From: Kiritimatiellia bacterium
Lineage (GTDB): Bacteria; Verrucomicrobiota; Kiritimatiellia; RFP12; UBA1067
Direction: 5' to 3'
DNA length: 5,721 nucleotides
Assembly: GCA_904502135.1 (NCBI GenBank)
Contig: CAJGDE010000115.1
Location: 1 to 5,721, forward strand
The position numbers and the translations under genes are program-made. A model generated the notes under the pieces. That model saw only the letters and a program-made list of their open reading frames with translations. It was not told the origin of the DNA and ran no database searches. Each line of letters starts with the position of its first letter. Position 1 is the stretch's first letter. This document shows positions 5,335-5,721 of this stretch, piece after piece.

Positions 5335-5721
5335 ATGATAGAGGCAAGTCAAATAGCGACGAACAGGTACGCGCCTCAAGGTAGTGAGGCGATTAACCTT
5401 TATTCAACCGGTGCAGCGGAAGATTTGACGCTCGGTCAGCTTGTTGCCGCCGTCTGCATCCGCACAGCCGGTGCTCTCGAGGAGCAGAGTGTCAATAAGA
5501 TGAATATGATGAGCGTTGGGACTGAGAAGCTCGAGAAGGCGTCAGTTTATATGCAGGCAATCGCCGATGAGTCGATGTCTGACTGGGCGACGGCAAAATC
5601 GTATCTTACTAATACCATCGGTGTTACGGGACTTCCGGACGATCTTTCGACCTACGAAAAGCGTATGCAGGCGGTAAATGCCATTAAGGAGAAACTTGAG
5701 GCGATGACGCAGCAGGCGCAG
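5335..5721 (+). CDS. Helical protein, probable third EspA/SseB-like paralogue (3' end outside window)
   Basis: The frame is open for 129 codons from ATG 5335 to the window end with no stop, so the gene is partial. An in-frame TAA at 5317-5319 rules out an earlier start, and the next in-frame ATG is about 55 codons later. The start directly follows the last repeat unit and has no adjacent Shine-Dalgarno. Residues 31-76 (LTLGQLVAAVCIRTAGALEE, then GTEKLEKASVYMQAI) are helical and sit where copies 1 and 2 have their N-terminal helix; AGALE-(15)-K aligns with AGAIE-(15)-K of copy 1 at equal spacing. A loop with GLPDD at 99-103 precedes a second helix (YEKRMQAVNAIKEKLEAM), probably the start of the C-terminal coiled coil. 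The helical plan resembles EspA. The relationship is suggested by position and layout; identity to the other copies is low in the part visible (6 of 32 in the best block). Confidence 0.7.
   Translation, partial: MIEASQIATNRYAPQGSEAINLYSTGAAEDLTLGQLVAAVCIRTAGALEEQSVNKMNMMSVGTEKLEKASVYMQAIADESMSDWATAKSYLTNTIGVTGLPDDLSTYEKRMQAVNAIKEKLEAMTQQAQ

Overview
The window carries a run of seven same-strand genes that reads as the translocon section of a virulence-type (non-flagellar) type III secretion system (T3SS). In order they are: an Ala/Lys/Glu-rich coiled-coil protein (61-987); an LcrH/SycD/IpgC-type TPR chaperone (1035-1505); a YopB/IpaB/SipB-type major translocator with two hydrophobic blocks (1520-2593); a YopD/IpaC/SipC-type minor translocator with one membrane segment (2611-4050); two related small helical proteins of EspA/SseB-like size and layout (4063-4635 and 4653-5210); and a seventh gene (5335 onward), probably a third relative, cut by the window end. 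A Gram-negative, host-associated bacterium is implied, because translocons act on eukaryotic membranes. The phylum cannot be fixed from this sequence. Divergence from the proteobacterial genes and the heptamer repeat make a PVC-group or other non-proteobacterial host plausible, but that is a guess.

Gene gaps are short (47, 14, 17, 12 and 17 bases) and nearly every gene has a clear Shine-Dalgarno, so positions 61-5210 look like one operon. An exact TATAAT lies in the first gap and could be a secondary promoter for the chaperone-translocator part. Both translocators carry a textbook PxLxxP chaperone-binding motif near the N-terminus (PALDSP and PELDVP). This fits the adjacent class II chaperone holding them unfolded before secretion. 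The EspA-like proteins would build the needle tip or filament that connects the needle to the pore.

The most unusual DNA is at 5214-5334: seven tandem 7-base units of the type (G/A)TTAGTG, a 23-base spacer, then seven 7-base units of the type NNCTAAC, forming a long imperfect inverted repeat. It separates a good Shine-Dalgarno (AGGAG, 5210-5214) from the ATG of the seventh gene (5335). Folding would bring the two together, so the hairpin may control or permit translation of that gene. Other points of interest are the possible split of SipB-like architecture between the first and third genes, a roughly 200-residue insertion in the minor translocator, and a sharply AT-rich patch inside the sixth gene.
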